Assembly: GCA_028641055.1 (NCBI GenBank)
Contig: CM054057.1
Span: forward strand, 724,433,931 to 724,497,930
Direction of reading: 5' to 3'
DNA from: Alopecurus myosuroides
Lineage: Eukaryota; Streptophyta; Magnoliopsida; Poales; Poaceae
Length of the DNA: 64,000 nucleotides
Shown piece by piece: positions 1-11,287 of the stretch (positions are counted from its first letter, which is position 1; every line of letters starts with the position of its first letter). Position numbers and translations under genes: made by a program. The notes under the pieces are model-generated. The model searched no databases. It saw only the letters and a list, made by a program, of their open reading frames with translations, and was not told the origin of the DNA.

Positions 1-921
1 ATATCCTGTTCTTTTCAACATCCTTTTCGTCCGTTGAACCTTGTTGTTGCTTTCCACTTCAGTTCTCTACCGGCGTCTAATCAAAACTTCCCCGATCATC
101 TGCAGATCGATCTCAGGTTCTACCCGCAGGTGGTTCGGATGACTCGTTGTGAGAGCACCGCCGGTTATCCGGAGATGCTGAGAGACATGGTCACTTATCT
201 GGGGTTCCGTTGGGCACCAGAATACCAGGTCTACGAGCAGCAGCGAGAGTTTGACCAGACCTACTACCAGGCTATCGTCTACATTCTGTCAGATGATGGC
301 ATGAGCGTTGTCCACCGCTACGAGGCAGTAGGTTCCACAGTGGATATGGCTGTGCAGCAGGCAGCTTATGTGAGCCTCACCGTCCTTCGTGCTGACTACT
401 GGGGATTTGACGATTCTATCTATCGCCAGATCCCCCGTGGTTACATCACTTCGGAGGGAGCTCACTTCACCCTCTACGACAACCTGGATGTCTACGAGCA
501 TGATAACACCAGGCTGCACACCACCGCTCAGTTTGTGAGGCACAGTGACGCAGTTGCCACCACAGTTTCTCAGGAGTTGGCCTCAGTCAGGGAGCAGCTC
601 TACCTTGCTTTGACTCGTCTGGCGACGTACACCACAGACTTTGTTGGAGATGAGCGCTTTGCATGTTTCGATCAGCCAGTTGGTCGTCGTCTGCCAGATG
701 CTGCAGGTTACGAGCCGATCAGAGGTCCACTCCTCAACCTCGGAGCGGGTTACACTGGGATTCCACGCTTTGGAGCACAGGGAGACGACGCTTTCTACTT
801 TACCACACCGAGAGTCGCTCTTAGAGCAGTCCCGATCTACGTGGATCGTCGTTCTACCTACTTTCGTGGGATTCCTCCTCACCGTATCTCTCGTCGTACT
901 ACTCACCGCCGTCCTGCGTGA
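1..921 (+). CDS. Pre-gag ORF of the Tekay-type element (function unknown, 5' partial)
   Basis: This frame is open from the first base of the window to a TGA at 919-921 with no internal stop. The first in-frame ATG is at 139, so the start is either there or upstream of the window. The 295+ residues are rich in Tyr, Arg and Asp. I see no zinc knuckle, protease or polymerase motif. It lies about 210 bp upstream of the gag ATG and on the same strand, where some grass Tekay elements carry an extra ORF before gag. Being intact while gag-pol is frameshifted may be chance or may reflect a recent insertion. Its product has no function I can assign; a Gag-associated or packaging role would be a guess. 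Confidence 0.5.
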   Translation: MSCSFQHPFRPLNLVVAFHFSSLPASNQNFPDHLQIDLRFYPQVVRMTRCESTAGYPEMLRDMVTYLGFRWAPEYQVYEQQREFDQTYYQAIVYILSDDGMSVVHRYEAVGSTVDMAVQQAAYVSLTVLRADYWGFDDSIYRQIPRGYITSEGAHFTLYDNLDVYEHDNTRLHTTAQFVRHSDAVATTVSQELASVREQLYLALTRLATYTTDFVGDERFACFDQPVGRRLPDAAGYEPIRGPLLNLGAGYTGIPRFGAQGDDAFYFTTPRVALRAVPIYVDRRSTYFRGIPPHRISRRTTHRRPA

Positions 922-1130
922 TGAGCATGGGAGTACCGATGTCTCCATTCCAAGCTATGTGTAGTTATCCTTTGGCTTCGAACCATGTATTGGTGTGTTG
1001 GATATTCTGATGTATTTGAACATGTGATGATGTACCTGTTGGTTATCTATTCATGCGTCGGAATAATCTATCTTTCGGTTACCAAGTCTATCCTTTTCTG
1101 TTGTTGTGCTAAAATGCATGTCTATTCAGG

Positions 1131-2156
1131 ATGCCGCCAACAAGGAGCAACCCGCCTGAGCCACCTCCGATCACGGAGCTCTTGACTCAGATGACTCAGG
1201 TCATGGCACAGATGGCCCAGTTCCAGACTAACCAGCACAACAACCAGAATGCTCCACGAGTCAGTATAAAGGAGTTCCTCAGTATGGGCCCGAGAGCTTT
1301 CGTGGCAACACGGGAGCCTCTGGATGCTGATGACTGGATCCGGGAGATGGCCAGGGCTCTGGACATTGCTCACGTTGCTGAGGAAGACAAAGTCAAGTAT
1401 GCCACCTACCTACTGAAGGGTCAGGCAGCCACTTGGTGGGAAAACTACCAGACCATGAGAGCTGGCTATCCTATCACCTGGGGATGTTTCAAGGATGCCT
1501 TCCTGAAGCACCACATCCCAGATGGTCTCATGGAAAGGATGCGTGAGGAGTTTTGCTCTCTCAAGCAGGGCAAGCTGGACGTCATTGGCTATCAAAATGA
1601 GTTCAATCGTCTCGCTCGATACGCTGGTGATGAGGTGTCCACTGAGGCCAAGAAGATGGCAAGGTTCCGCCGAGGTTTTAACCCGGAACTGAAGTACGCT
1701 CTCACCAACATCAAGTGCAAGGACTTCGAGGAGCTCGTGAACACCGCGCTCAATGAGGAAAATGGGCGCAAGGCGTTCGAGGAGTCCCGCAAGCACTCAC
1801 GTGAGGGTGGTTCCTCCTCCAACATGACCACCCCTCCGCAGAAGCGCCGCATCTGGGTGCCAAATGGTGCTGTCACTCGGGCTCCATATGCCCAAGCTTC
1901 TCCAGGCTTTGCTCCCGCCCACCCAACCCATCTCAGATGCAGGGTCAGAGGGTTCCAATGGGACAGCCAACGCCAGGTCCTCCTCGTGTCGTCACTTGCT
2001 ACAAGTGCAAGGAGACTGGACACTACGCTGATAAGTGCACTCAGAGGCAGCTACCTCCACCTCCTCGCCCCAACACCAACCAGGCAATGGTTCGTGCTCC
2101 CCCGGCTAAAGCCTTCAACTCCAACAACAGGCCTGTCGGGAGGACCGCGAGGGTGA
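1131..2156 (+). pseudogene. gag: Gag (capsid part) of the Tekay-type element, frameshifted before the zinc knuckle
   Basis: The ATG at 1131 opens a reading frame with a typical Ty3-gypsy retrotrans_gag core at about residues 60-190 (motif WWENY at about residue 103, then F-x-FLKHHIP-like and LARYAG-like blocks). Gag forms the cytoplasmic virus-like particle that packages the RNA. At about 1915-1937 the true frame moves to another phase: from there the continuation encodes the CCHC zinc knuckle (C-x2-C-x4-H-x4-C, near 1997-2040). The tail of this frame beyond that point is therefore out of frame. One single-base indel would explain it. In this lineage gag and pol are normally one continuous ORF. 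Confidence 0.85.
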
Positions 2157-3406
2157 ATCATATCAAGGCCGACAAAGCTGAGGAAGCTGCTGACGTCGTT
2201 CTCGGTATATTACCCGTAAACTCTTTTCCAGCTAAAGTGTTGTTTGATACCGGAGCATCGCATTCTTTTGTGTCAAAGATCTTTGCAAAAGCATACAACC
2301 TAGTTCTGGTTCCGCTAAGCAATCAAATCACTGTTCACTCTCCGGGACCGCAAATGTTGACTTGCAAGATAAGTACGGACAATCAGATCCTAATTGGAGG
2401 CCGCATATTCCTTGCTTCACTCATGTTGCTGGGAAATTCTGTCATTGATGTCATTGTGGGCATGGATTGGTGGAAGACCAACGAAGCTAAAATTGACTGT
2501 GCTCAAAAGTCAATAATTCTCTCTCACCCTTCTGGCCAGATAGTCTATTCTCCATATGGATCAAGTTCTGTTAAGCTGTTCAACCTCGATGCAAAACCTC
2601 TTCCTGCAATTGAAAATGTTCCGGTGGTTTGTGAATTCCCTGACGTCTTTCCAGAAGAGTTGCCAGGGATGCCTCCGGACAGAGCAGTTGAGTTCGTGAT
2701 CGAGCTTGAACCAGGTACTGCTCCAATCTCTAAGCATCCATACAAGATAGCTCCTCCTGAACTGAAATTGTTGAAGGAGCAAATCGATATGTACATGGAG
2801 AAAGGTTACATTCAGCCTAGTTCCTCCGCTTGGGTTTGTCCAACTCTGTTCGTAGCCAAGAAGGATCAAACAAAAAGACTCGTGGTTGACTATCGTCCTC
2901 TCAACGAGAAAACCATCAAAAACAAGTATCCAATTCCTCGTATCGATGATCTTTTTGATCAACTTGCTGGAGCCTCAATATTCTCAAAGTTGGACTTGAG
3001 GATGGGTTACCATCAAATAAAGATCAGAAAGGAAGATATTCCTATAACAGCTTTCACCACTCGGTACGGTCTATATGAATACACCGTCATGTCCTTTGGT
3101 CTCACCAATGCACCGGCGACGTTCTCAAGACTCATGAATTCTGTCTTCCATGAATACCTCGACAAGTTCGTTGTGGTATATCTCGATGACATTCTGGTCT
3201 ACTCAAAATCCGAGGAAGAGCATGGAGAACACCTTCGTCTCACTCTCATGAAACTTCGCGAGCATCGTCTATATGCCAAATTCTCCAAATGTGAGTTCTG
3301 GATTCCAGAAGTTGCTTACCTTGGTCATATCATCTCTGCCAAAGGCATAGCCATTGACCCGGAAAAGGTTAAGGCAATTGTTGATTGGAAACCTCTAAGA
3401 CGGTGA
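1937..3406 (+). pseudogene. pol: Zinc knuckle, aspartic protease and reverse transcriptase of the Tekay-type element
   Basis: This segment holds, in order, the CCHC knuckle (about residues 21-35), a retropepsin-like protease with the catalytic DTGA motif (DNA near 2245-2256), and a Ty3-type reverse transcriptase with the YLDD active site (near 3180). The protease processes Gag-Pol and the RT copies element RNA inside the particle. The frame ends at 3404-3406 by a one-base deletion just before the RNase H connection, since the expected continuation (VRSFLGL-like block) resumes in another phase at about 3398. All visible catalytic residues of protease and RT are present, so the inactivation is by frameshift rather than active-site loss. 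Confidence 0.9.
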
Positions 3407-3956
3407 AGCAAGTCAGAAGTTTTCTTGGCTTGGCTAGCTATTGCCGTCGTTTCGTCCAAAACTTTCCCAAGATTGCCAAACCTCTCACTGATCTCACAAA
3501 GAAGGACAAGAAGTTCGTTTGGACTCAACAGTGTGATGAGAGTTTCAATCTCCTCAAGACTAAACTCACTTCTACACCAGTTCTGGTTGGCCCAGATACT
3601 ACCAAACCTTTCCAGATATTCTCCAAGGTCTAGGTGCAGTTCTTATGCAAGAACGTCAAGTTGTGGCTTATGCTTCACGTCAGTTGAATGCACATGAGCA
3701 AAACTATCCCACACATGATCTTGAACTTGCAGCAGTTGTGTTTGCCCTCAAGAAATGGAGACAATACTTGTTGGGTAACAAAACTGAAATCTTTTCCGAT
3801 CATAAGAGTCTGAAATACATCTTCACTCAACCAGATCTAAACCTCAGGCAAAGGAGATGGATTGAAAAGATTAAAGACTTTGATCTCACCATTTCTTACA
3901 CTCCAGGCAAGGCTAATGTTATGGCGATGCTCTCAGTCGCAAGTCTATTGCAATAA
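3385..3956 (+). pseudogene. RNase H domain of the Tekay-type element, in two phases with a small deletion
   Basis: Two overlapping-phase pieces (3385-3633 and 3645-3956) encode the tether and RNase H that degrade the RNA strand during reverse transcription. The first piece reads through the conserved FLGLASYCRRFV-like block. At about 3625-3640, where this family has a DAS-type motif carrying the first catalytic Asp, several codons are missing and the phase changes. The second piece keeps the YASRQL and DHKSLKY-like blocks. The frame breaks again near 3925, in the ADALSR-like region. Loss of the first catalytic Asp would abolish RNase H even if the frame were intact. Confidence 0.85.
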
Positions 3957-5498
3957 TCTCATGATCATGGAAAGCCAACCTCCACTTCACGAAGAATTCC
4001 AGAAGCTGAACCTTGGTCTTGTCCCTCAAGGTTACCTTGCTAGCTTGACAGCCAGTCCAACTCTCGAGGACAAGATTCGTTCTGAACAACTTCGTGATGC
4101 TGAAATCAAGAAGATTGTAGAGCACATCAAAGAAGGCAATGATAAATTCAAGTTTTTCTCAATTGATGACAAGGGAACTGTGTTCTTCGAAGGACGCTTT
4201 GTAGTTCCTCAGATTCAAAGTCTCAAAGATGTCATTCTAAAGGAGGCTCATGAAACTCCTCTCTCCATCCACCCTGGAAGTACAAAGATGTACCAGGATC
4301 TCAAGACTCTGTACTGGTGGCCTGGCATGAAACGTGAAATTGCTCAATACGTTTCTGAATGCGACGTTTGTCAACGTGTTAAAGCAGTCCATCACAAAAC
4401 AGCAGGTCTACTCCAACCTCTGAAAATTCCTGAGTGGAAGTGGGACATGATTGAAATGGACTTCGTTACTGGGTTTCCAAAGTCCAAGAAGGGCAACGAT
4501 GCAATCTTCGTTGTCATTGATCGTCTCACTAAGGTAGCTCACTTCTTTGCTGTCAAGGAAACTATCTCAGCTAGCCAGTTAGCAGAGCTCTACACAGCAA
4601 AGATTGTTCCTCTTCATGGTGTTCCATTGGAAATAAGCTCAGACCGTGGAAGTATCTTCACTTCTCATTTCTGGAAGAGTTTTCAAGAAGCATTGGGCAC
4701 CAAACTTCTGTTCAGCACAGCTTATCACCCTCAGTCTCAGGGGCAAGTCGAAAGAGTCAATCAGATTCTCGAGGATATGCTCAGAGCATGTGGTCTCTCC
4801 TTTGGCATGAAATGGGAGGATTGCTTCCATATGCTGAATTCTCCTACAACAACAGCTACCAGGCAAGCCTAGGCATGGCACCATTTGAAGCACTCTATGG
4901 CCGCAGATGCAGGAGTCCAATCAATTGGTCTGGAGCTGGTGAACGTTCACTCTTAGGCCCTGACATTGTTAAGGAAGCCGAGGAGAAAGTTCGTATCATT
5001 CGTGACAATCTCAAGATTGCCCAGTCTCGTCAGAAGAGCTACTACAGCAAGCACAGGGATATGATCTATGCACCTGGTGACAAGGCATATCTCCGTGTAA
5101 CTCCCCTCAGAGGCACTCATCGTTTTGGTGTGAAAGGAAAGCTTGCACCAAGATACATTGGTCCTTTCAACATTCTCTCAAGGCGGGCAGAAAATGCTTA
5201 TCATCTTGAACTTCCAGAAAAGCTATCCAAGGTACACGATGTGTTCCACGTGTCACAGCTCAAGAAGTGCTTCAAAGATCCAGATCGTGCAGTTGATCAT
5301 GATTCCATTGAACTGCAAGATGATCTATCTTATGAGGAGCACCCTGTTCGTATTCTCGATGAGACCGAGCGTAAGACTCGCAACAAGAGCACCAAGTTCT
5401 TGAAAGTGCAGTGGTCGCATCATTCCGATAAAGAGGCAACGTGGGAGACCGAAGAGGATCTTCGAAAGAAGTACCCGGACCTTTTCCTTTCTCAGTAG
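3862..5498 (+). pseudogene. Integrase and chromodomain of the Tekay-type element
   Basis: The integrase has an H-H-C-C zinc domain (H near 4248, CDVCQ near 4360), then a DDE core: Asp in EMDFV (near 4460), Asp in SSDRG (near 4640) and Glu in QVERVNQ (near 4750). The enzyme inserts the cDNA into the chromosome. The phase changes at about 4790-4840, and the second piece (4788-5498) completes the core, runs through the GPF-like C-terminal block and ends in a chromodomain (about residues 180-230 of that piece: VRILD, W-S-H-H, TWETE). Chromodomains of this class bind modified histone tails and steer insertion to heterochromatin. The stop is at 5496-5498, 37 bp before the LTR. Confidence 0.9.
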
Positions 5499-5520
5499 GA
5501 ATCTCGGGGCGCGATTCCTT

Positions 5521-5535
5521 CAAGGGGGGGCGTTT
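5521..5535 (+). promoter_or_regulatory. Polypurine tract of the Tekay-type element
   Basis: A purine run with seven consecutive G bases followed by CGTTT lies directly before the LTR start TGTAACATCCC. This is the expected position for the RNase H-resistant primer of plus-strand DNA synthesis. Confidence 0.75.
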
Positions 5536-8310
5536 TGTAACATCCCAAGTATGAAAATACCCCTAGAATGTTTGATTTCCTATTTAATCAAGTATTGCAT
5601 CATGTCATCATGTTTATTCCCTTGTTTGCATTTGTTACTATTTGTTTTGCTTCTGTTTTTATTTTGTTTTCATAATTGAATTTCAAACAAATTCAAATGA
5701 TGTGTTTCATACTTGTCATGTTACAATATTTCTCAAATCAAAATTGCAATCCAAAGTCTCATTTTATTTCCAATCATTCCATAATGAATCAACTAATAAA
5801 ATGGTGGTTTTATTTCAATTAAGTAATTCCAAATTGCTTTCAAATTCAAAGCATCTTCAAACAGCACCTCATTTGAAAATTATAAAAATACCAAACAAAT
5901 TCTAATCACATTTGTTCTATTTAATCAATAGGGGTCACCCTAATAAAAACATTGTTTCCAATATTAATGAATTAATTATCAACTTATTCAAATTCAAACC
6001 AAAAACTTTCAAACAGTACCCATTTTTGAAATTATGAAATACAAAACAAATATACTCATTGTTTCCAATTAAAGTTATTTGGGTCACCCTATTTAAAATT
6101 TTGGTTTCAATAATCATTTTAATACTCAAATCATCCAAATATGAATTAATTCCAAACAGCACCAAAATTCAAATGTTTTTGAATTCCAAATTTGGTTTTT
6201 GGTTGTAGTTGACCTAAACAGCACACCCAATTTTTTTTTCAAATTTTTTGCAAACTCTAAACCTATCTATTTCTTCCATTCCTATTTGCTACAAAAAAAA
6301 CAGAAAAGCAAAAATAGAAAAAAGAAAAAACACAGCGCGCGCGGCAGTTAACCTAGCAGCCCAGCCCACCTTTTACCTTTCCTCGCGCGCAGCCAACCCA
6401 CACGGCCCGAAAACGGTTCGCGGCCGCCCCCGTCGTCTGTTCCGCGTACGGCGGACATCCGCCGATGCCACGTCGCCGCGGAAGCACCGCCGACGGCCAT
6501 CCTCGCTCCCGCGGCCCTATTTAAGCTACCTAGGACCCGGCACGCAGCCCTAAACCTAGCCCTACTCCCTATCCCCTCCAGAGCGCCGCCAATTTCTCTC
6601 CCTCGCCGCGATCCCCTCTCTCTGCCGCCACTCGCCGGAGCTTTTTCTCTGAACCCGACATGGCCACGTCCACCTCGTTGCACCTCCACCCTACCTAGCC
6701 CCGGGGATCGAATCCCCGTTTCCTCCTCGAGCTGTTGGACACCGGAGCAGGCACGGGAACGTCTTGGATCGCCGCCGCCGGCCGCGCCCCCCTCGAACCT
6801 CTGCTTCCCACTACAACGCCGGTGAGGCCACCGTGACCTCCTCCTCCTCTCTGTTACATGCCTGCAAGCACGCGCACGCGAGCGCACACTTCATCACAGC
6901 AGCACACGCGCACCTCGAGCTCGAGCACACGGTGATCGCCGCGGTTGAGCCACCGGGCAACTGACAAAGTTTCAGACAAGGTTTTGTTCGTCAGTTAACT
7001 GCAGATCCACGAACAACACTCTATCCTGTCCACGCACGGTATACTGACAACGAACTGAAAACACCGCACTGGTTACAGTGCGTTGCGCGCACGGGCAGGT
7101 TCCAGGATCGAGTCCTGGCTCTCCCCCGGGAGAAATCCCACTTTTTTTCACCGCATCGCTGACAGGGAGGGCCCCCTGTCAGCCACACACTTGCCACGCA
7201 AGCACCAGTGGCCCTGTGGCCCACTGGCAGTGGCCAGGGTAGACTCCCTATGCGTATAATTTTTTTTTAACATTTTCTGTTTTCAAATCCAAGCCCTTAA
7301 AAATTGCAGAATGGTCCCTAGTTTTAAAAACCTTATAACTTTTATTTTATAACTCCAAATAATGAAAATAAAATATGTGTGCTGATCTAAATTAAATTAT
7401 CTATCTTTTGGTACCATTTGTTTTCTGTTTTGAATCTTCCAAATGCAATTCAAATTTGAATTCAAATAATTCAATTGCAATTTGCTAAAATTCATAACTA
7501 ATTCATTCTTAATCCAAATAATGCAAATAAAATATGTTTTCCATGCTATTTCAAATAACCTTTTCAAATATAAATTTTGTTTCATGTTTTGAATAATTTA
7601 AATTGCCTAAATAATTTAAACCTTGTTTAAATCATTTAAATTTGATAAAATCATAACTTGCTCAAATTAAATTATTTTTAAACATGCAAAATATGTTTTC
7701 AAACTAGAAAAGTATGAAATTTTCAAATATGAATTTGAATTTATGTTTTGAGCAAATAAAATTCAAATAAAATTCATGCTTGTTTTAAATTCATTTAAAA
7801 CTTGTTTAATATTGTTTAAGTCATAATAAATTCATCCTAACTCCTATTTCAATATTTGAAACATGTAATCCAACTAAAATTTGGTATTCTTTTCAAATAT
7901 GAATTTTGTTATTTGTTTTGAACATTTTAAATTGATCAAAACAACAAATGCTTGTGTAACATCTTTAAGTAACCAAAAAATTTCCCAACTTAATAAATGA
8001 TTTCCAAACTTGTTAAATTCCTTTACCACTTGCATCTATTTTTGTTATTTTGTTGTTATCATCATGCATGCATAATGCTAAACAACTTTCACATGATAAT
8101 TAATTGTAGTCCATTGTTTCCACCCAAATGCATGGACCTTTTCCATATGCAATCCAATTGCATAGGGGTCCATTTAAATTGTGTCACTTGTCAACTAGTT
8201 TATTTTTGATGCAACCATTAACTTGACATGCATCATCCCCTGATTGTGCACTATGCCATGATATTGATTGTTTATCTTTCTGCATTGTTTGTTTGCTTCT
8301 TCTCGGATAG

Positions 8311-8388
8311 ACGACGACGTTGAGACCGACGATCTTTACGACACCCCTTCTGAGGATCTAGGTCAGTACCGGGCTGCTGAGTTTGCAG
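8311..8388 (+). other. Exon-like block 1 inside the giant LTR (acidic peptide)
   Basis: A pyrimidine-rich stretch ends in CGGATAG at 8310. The next 78 bases are open in a frame reading DDVETDD..., strongly acidic. The block ends TTTGCAG, followed at 8389 by GCAAGT, a good match to a rare GC-type splice donor. Joining to 9610 preserves the frame. No cDNA evidence is available; the splice calls are by eye. Confidence 0.4.
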
Positions 8389-9609
8389 GCAAGTTATCAC
8401 TCACATGAACCACTGTGTTCCTTTCAACATTAGTTACCAATACTTTCCGTTGTCTATATTGCTAGCCCTATGTGTAGTTGTTTCTGTTACGAACCTATCA
8501 CATGAATCCCTTAACCCTGATATTGCCTCACCACCACTCCTACAACCCTATTGTTTGAGCCAGTGTCTTACTAGCATGCTTAGGTTGTTTTGCTCGAGTC
8601 TGTTACCCGTTACTTTCTGTTACTATTTCATATGTTCTGGGGGCTCGATGTTTAATCAATCAATCATGCCAATGTTATTGTTAAATAATAGTTTGATGAT
8701 AAGGCACCGGCAGGAGGCCCTGTGTGGTTTTGAGGCCTGCTAGTGTCGACCCTAATAGGAAAAGGGTCTTGTCTACTGATCCATGATGAGCGCACTACCC
8801 GCATGTGGGAAGCGAGTATGGGCGCCCCCCTCAATTTGATTCGATTCGCATCTCGTCCAAATCGCCTCATTTAGTTCGTGTTTTCCATTTGCCGCATGCA
8901 TGTTTTTGCGAGCCCAGCGCAGGGTGGAACTTTCGTAGTCGGCATATAGGGGGACACGTTCTTAGAGTGCTATGAGGGTCCATTTTCTTCTGGGCTCGAT
9001 TAGCCGTGCGCCCAAGGTGCTTTGGGCTTGATGCGAAGAAGAGTTGAGTTGTCTTGAGTGCCCCGCTTGGTGGGAGGCATCCCATCTGGCGGGTTATTCA
9101 TACGTGTACGGCCAAATTGGTGCAACCCTGCAGGGATAATCTTCTCGAGAAGCCGTGTTTTCCGCGGTTATGGTTAACTTGGTGAAAGTACTGGCTAACA
9201 AGTACTCAGGACAATTTAAACCTAATGATTCACAGTCTCACACCCAATGATTAACAACTTGACTAGTAATAGGATTATTGACACAACAACTTGATTCATC
9301 TTTAATCCAACCGTGTGAGTTATCCTCTGATTGCTTCTTTGGATAAGGGGCGAGATCCAGGATGGGTTTGTTTGAAGTTATCTTTCAGTTGGTTACAATA
9401 CTCGATCTTATCTTCTTTCTGTTAGCCGGAAGTGATAGAATCTCTGTAGTTGGTTAGCGCAGCCAGTTGCAGCATCTTTTATATCCCCTCTCTTCCGTTG
9501 AACCCAAGGCATCTGTGCTTGGTGTTGACGGGCTACACTTTGGTGAACTGTGAGTCTTGCTTGCCAGTACGTTAATGTACTGACCCCTTTGGGGCTGTGG
9601 TTTCCGCAG

Positions 9610-9674
9610 ACTACGCCTACGAGGATCCCAGTGACGGCTACTACGTGGAGTTTGACGAGGCTGCTGACGAGTAG
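9610..9674 (+). other. Exon-like block 2 inside the giant LTR, ending in a stop codon
   Basis: It is preceded by a pyrimidine-rich acceptor ending CCGCAG at 9609. The spare G from 8388 plus AC here makes a Asp codon. The frame then continues as an acidic, Tyr-rich peptide to TAG at 9672-9674. The same phase and the same end-of-LTR position are found in the solo LTR at 59874-59941. Confidence 0.4.
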
Positions 9675-10149
9675 GTAGCGGACCCGGGCAGGATCCGAGA
9701 CTACGTGGATGGGCTCCGTCTTTCTTTCAGTTCCCGGCTTCTTAAGCCTATTTGGATTTGTCTGTACTCAGACCCTTTGAATGCTTCCGCTGAGATGTAA
9801 TGATGTTATGTTGGGACATGTGTCCTCTGGATGATTGTATTTGCTATTCTCTGCCCTAGTGAGGGCCAGTTGCAACTTATTTCAATCTTTTGTGTCTTAG
9901 AGATATGTTGTGCTATCATTCTGTTACAAACCGTTGACGTACCATGTGTGTATGGTATGAAGTACGTCAATGGTAGTGTCCTGATTTCTATGGGATAGTT
10001 TACGTCGACGCTGAACAGATAGGGGTTCGTTGTCACACATACGTGTGTTGGCCTACTCGTAAGAGGACGCGGGTGCCGGTAAGCCCCGTAATCCAATCTA
10101 CTACTGTTCAACGGAACGGCGAGTATCCTTTAGTAGTCTGGGTGCGACA

Positions 10150-11287
10150 TTTGATTCCATCATGAATGATAAAGATGCTTGTAGAGTTACAAGAAATTAA
10201 GTGGGAGCGCTATGACATATTTCCAATACTTTATGTAGATGACATATGGTTGATTGGAAAATATGTATTTTAAATTAACACGGTTAATATTTTCGATTTC
10301 ATATTGATGAAAGGCTTAGAAGATATTGGGCATCGATATCTATAAAAGATGGATTGACGCACCTGATATGATTGGAGCCAAATTACATAGATGAAATATT
10401 GAAGTAAGTCAATATGAAAATGATAAGAAGGAGTTCTTGTCACATGGAAAATAATTGAGCAAGATTCATGTGTTTTGACACATGATGAGCATCATTGAAA
10501 TTGAGATTTCTAAGTCATGTTTCCATGCTATGTACACAACCAGATGAGTCCTATGCTATAAAATGTTATAGTAGGATAATTCATATGATGATTAGACAAC
10601 AGTGGGAGAGATCCTTGTGTCATTTTAGAAATGCTAAGGATATGTTTTCCTATATAGTAATGACAAAATATTAGTTGTAATATGTTACACTAATCGTCTT
10701 GTCGTTTATTCAAGTAATTTTATCTCAATTAAAATATGTGATGAAGGGTATCACAATAGGATGGAAGAAAGTTCCATGCTGGATTTGAAAGAGTTTCAAA
10801 ATTAAAATATTGTGACAGATACTACAAAGGCTAAAGTATATCGTTGTGTTAACAACTGATTATAAGCGTATTTTGTGTCAAGGAGTTCTTTATTGAACTT
10901 GGTGAATTTCCAAGAATGCTGAAACTATGAAGCTACATTTTCACAATGTTAGTAACATCAGTTTAAGCTGAGGAATTAAGGTATCACCGGAACTTGGTGA
11001 GTTTCCAAGAATGCTAACACTATGAAGCTACATTTTCACAATGTTACAGACATCAATTTAAGCTGAGGAATTAAGTTTTCACCAATTGACCATATATATA
11101 CAAAGCCATCTCATTAGAGAATGAGTGATGCGTGTACACGCAAAGAACATGCAAATACAATGGGACCTGAACAGTTCAGATCTTTTTGATGATGTTACCG
11201 CATGCGAAGCATGGTAATAACACTGGTACGCCATATGTGTTAAAGTGCTTACAGACTAGATTATTGACTCTAGTGCAAGTGGGAGAC
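10150..11287 (+). pseudogene. Ty1-copia pol remnant (RT/RNase H), 5'-truncated by the Tekay insertion
   Basis: The DNA at 10220-10243 reads as a degraded copia RT block with the YVDD active site (10232-10243). About 300 bp on, near 10525-10560, a second block resembles the copia motif around CTRPD. Many stops and indels occur. The fragment begins exactly at the Tekay LTR end, so the 5' part of this element should lie left of the Tekay 5' LTR, outside the window. The strand and order agree with the LTR at 11288. It encodes nothing functional. Confidence 0.75.

Larger units (their letters stand above)
1..10149 (+). mobile_element. Ty3-gypsy chromovirus (Tekay type), 3' part with 3' LTR
   Basis: The element reads left to right: pre-gag ORF, gag with zinc knuckle, protease, RT, RNase H, integrase, chromodomain, polypurine tract and an LTR starting TGTAACATCCC and ending GCGACA. 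The chromodomain after integrase places it in the chromoviruses, and the long LTR plus pre-gag ORF suggest the Tekay/Del lineage. The 5' LTR and primer-binding site lie left of the window. The sequence directly after the LTR (from 10150) is the middle of a copia RT gene, so this element inserted into a copia element. Frameshifts in gag-pol make it non-autonomous now. Lineage is inferred from motifs. Confidence 0.9.
5536..10149 (+). repeat. 3' LTR of the Tekay-type element (4,614 bp)
   Basis: The LTR starts TGTAACATCCC after the polypurine tract and ends GGTGCGACA. It alternates AT-rich stretches (5540-6320, 7250-8280) with a GC-rich island (about 6330-6960), which probably includes the promoter-proximal transcribed part. 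Segments near 8640-9240 match, in reverse complement, the large-LTR element at 20805-30362 (for example the block around 8867-9085). It carries two exon-like blocks (8311-8388 and 9610-9674). The partner 5' LTR is outside the window, so LTR divergence cannot be judged. Confidence 0.88.

Noticed and set aside
6348..6887. A 179-residue minus-strand frame in the GC-rich island of the Tekay-type LTR
   Set aside because: Arg/Gly-rich composition follows from GC content, it is antisense to the LTR and has no domain. Treated as a shadow.
7063..7145. A GGTTACAGTGCG...GGTTCCAGGATCGAGTCC-like stretch resembling part of a tRNA
   Set aside because: It has a T-arm/B-box-like GGTTC.A.TC but no matching A-box, acceptor stem or anticodon arm that I can fold. 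It may be a tRNA-like relic; too weak to call. Similar TTCGAACCCAGGAC occurs at 23660 and 28735 in the related LTRs.
8867..9085. A frame whose peptide recurs at 21659-21922 and 26730-26993
   Set aside because: The recurrence comes from shared LTR sequence, not from a shared gene; start sites and ends differ. It is used only as evidence of LTR relationship.
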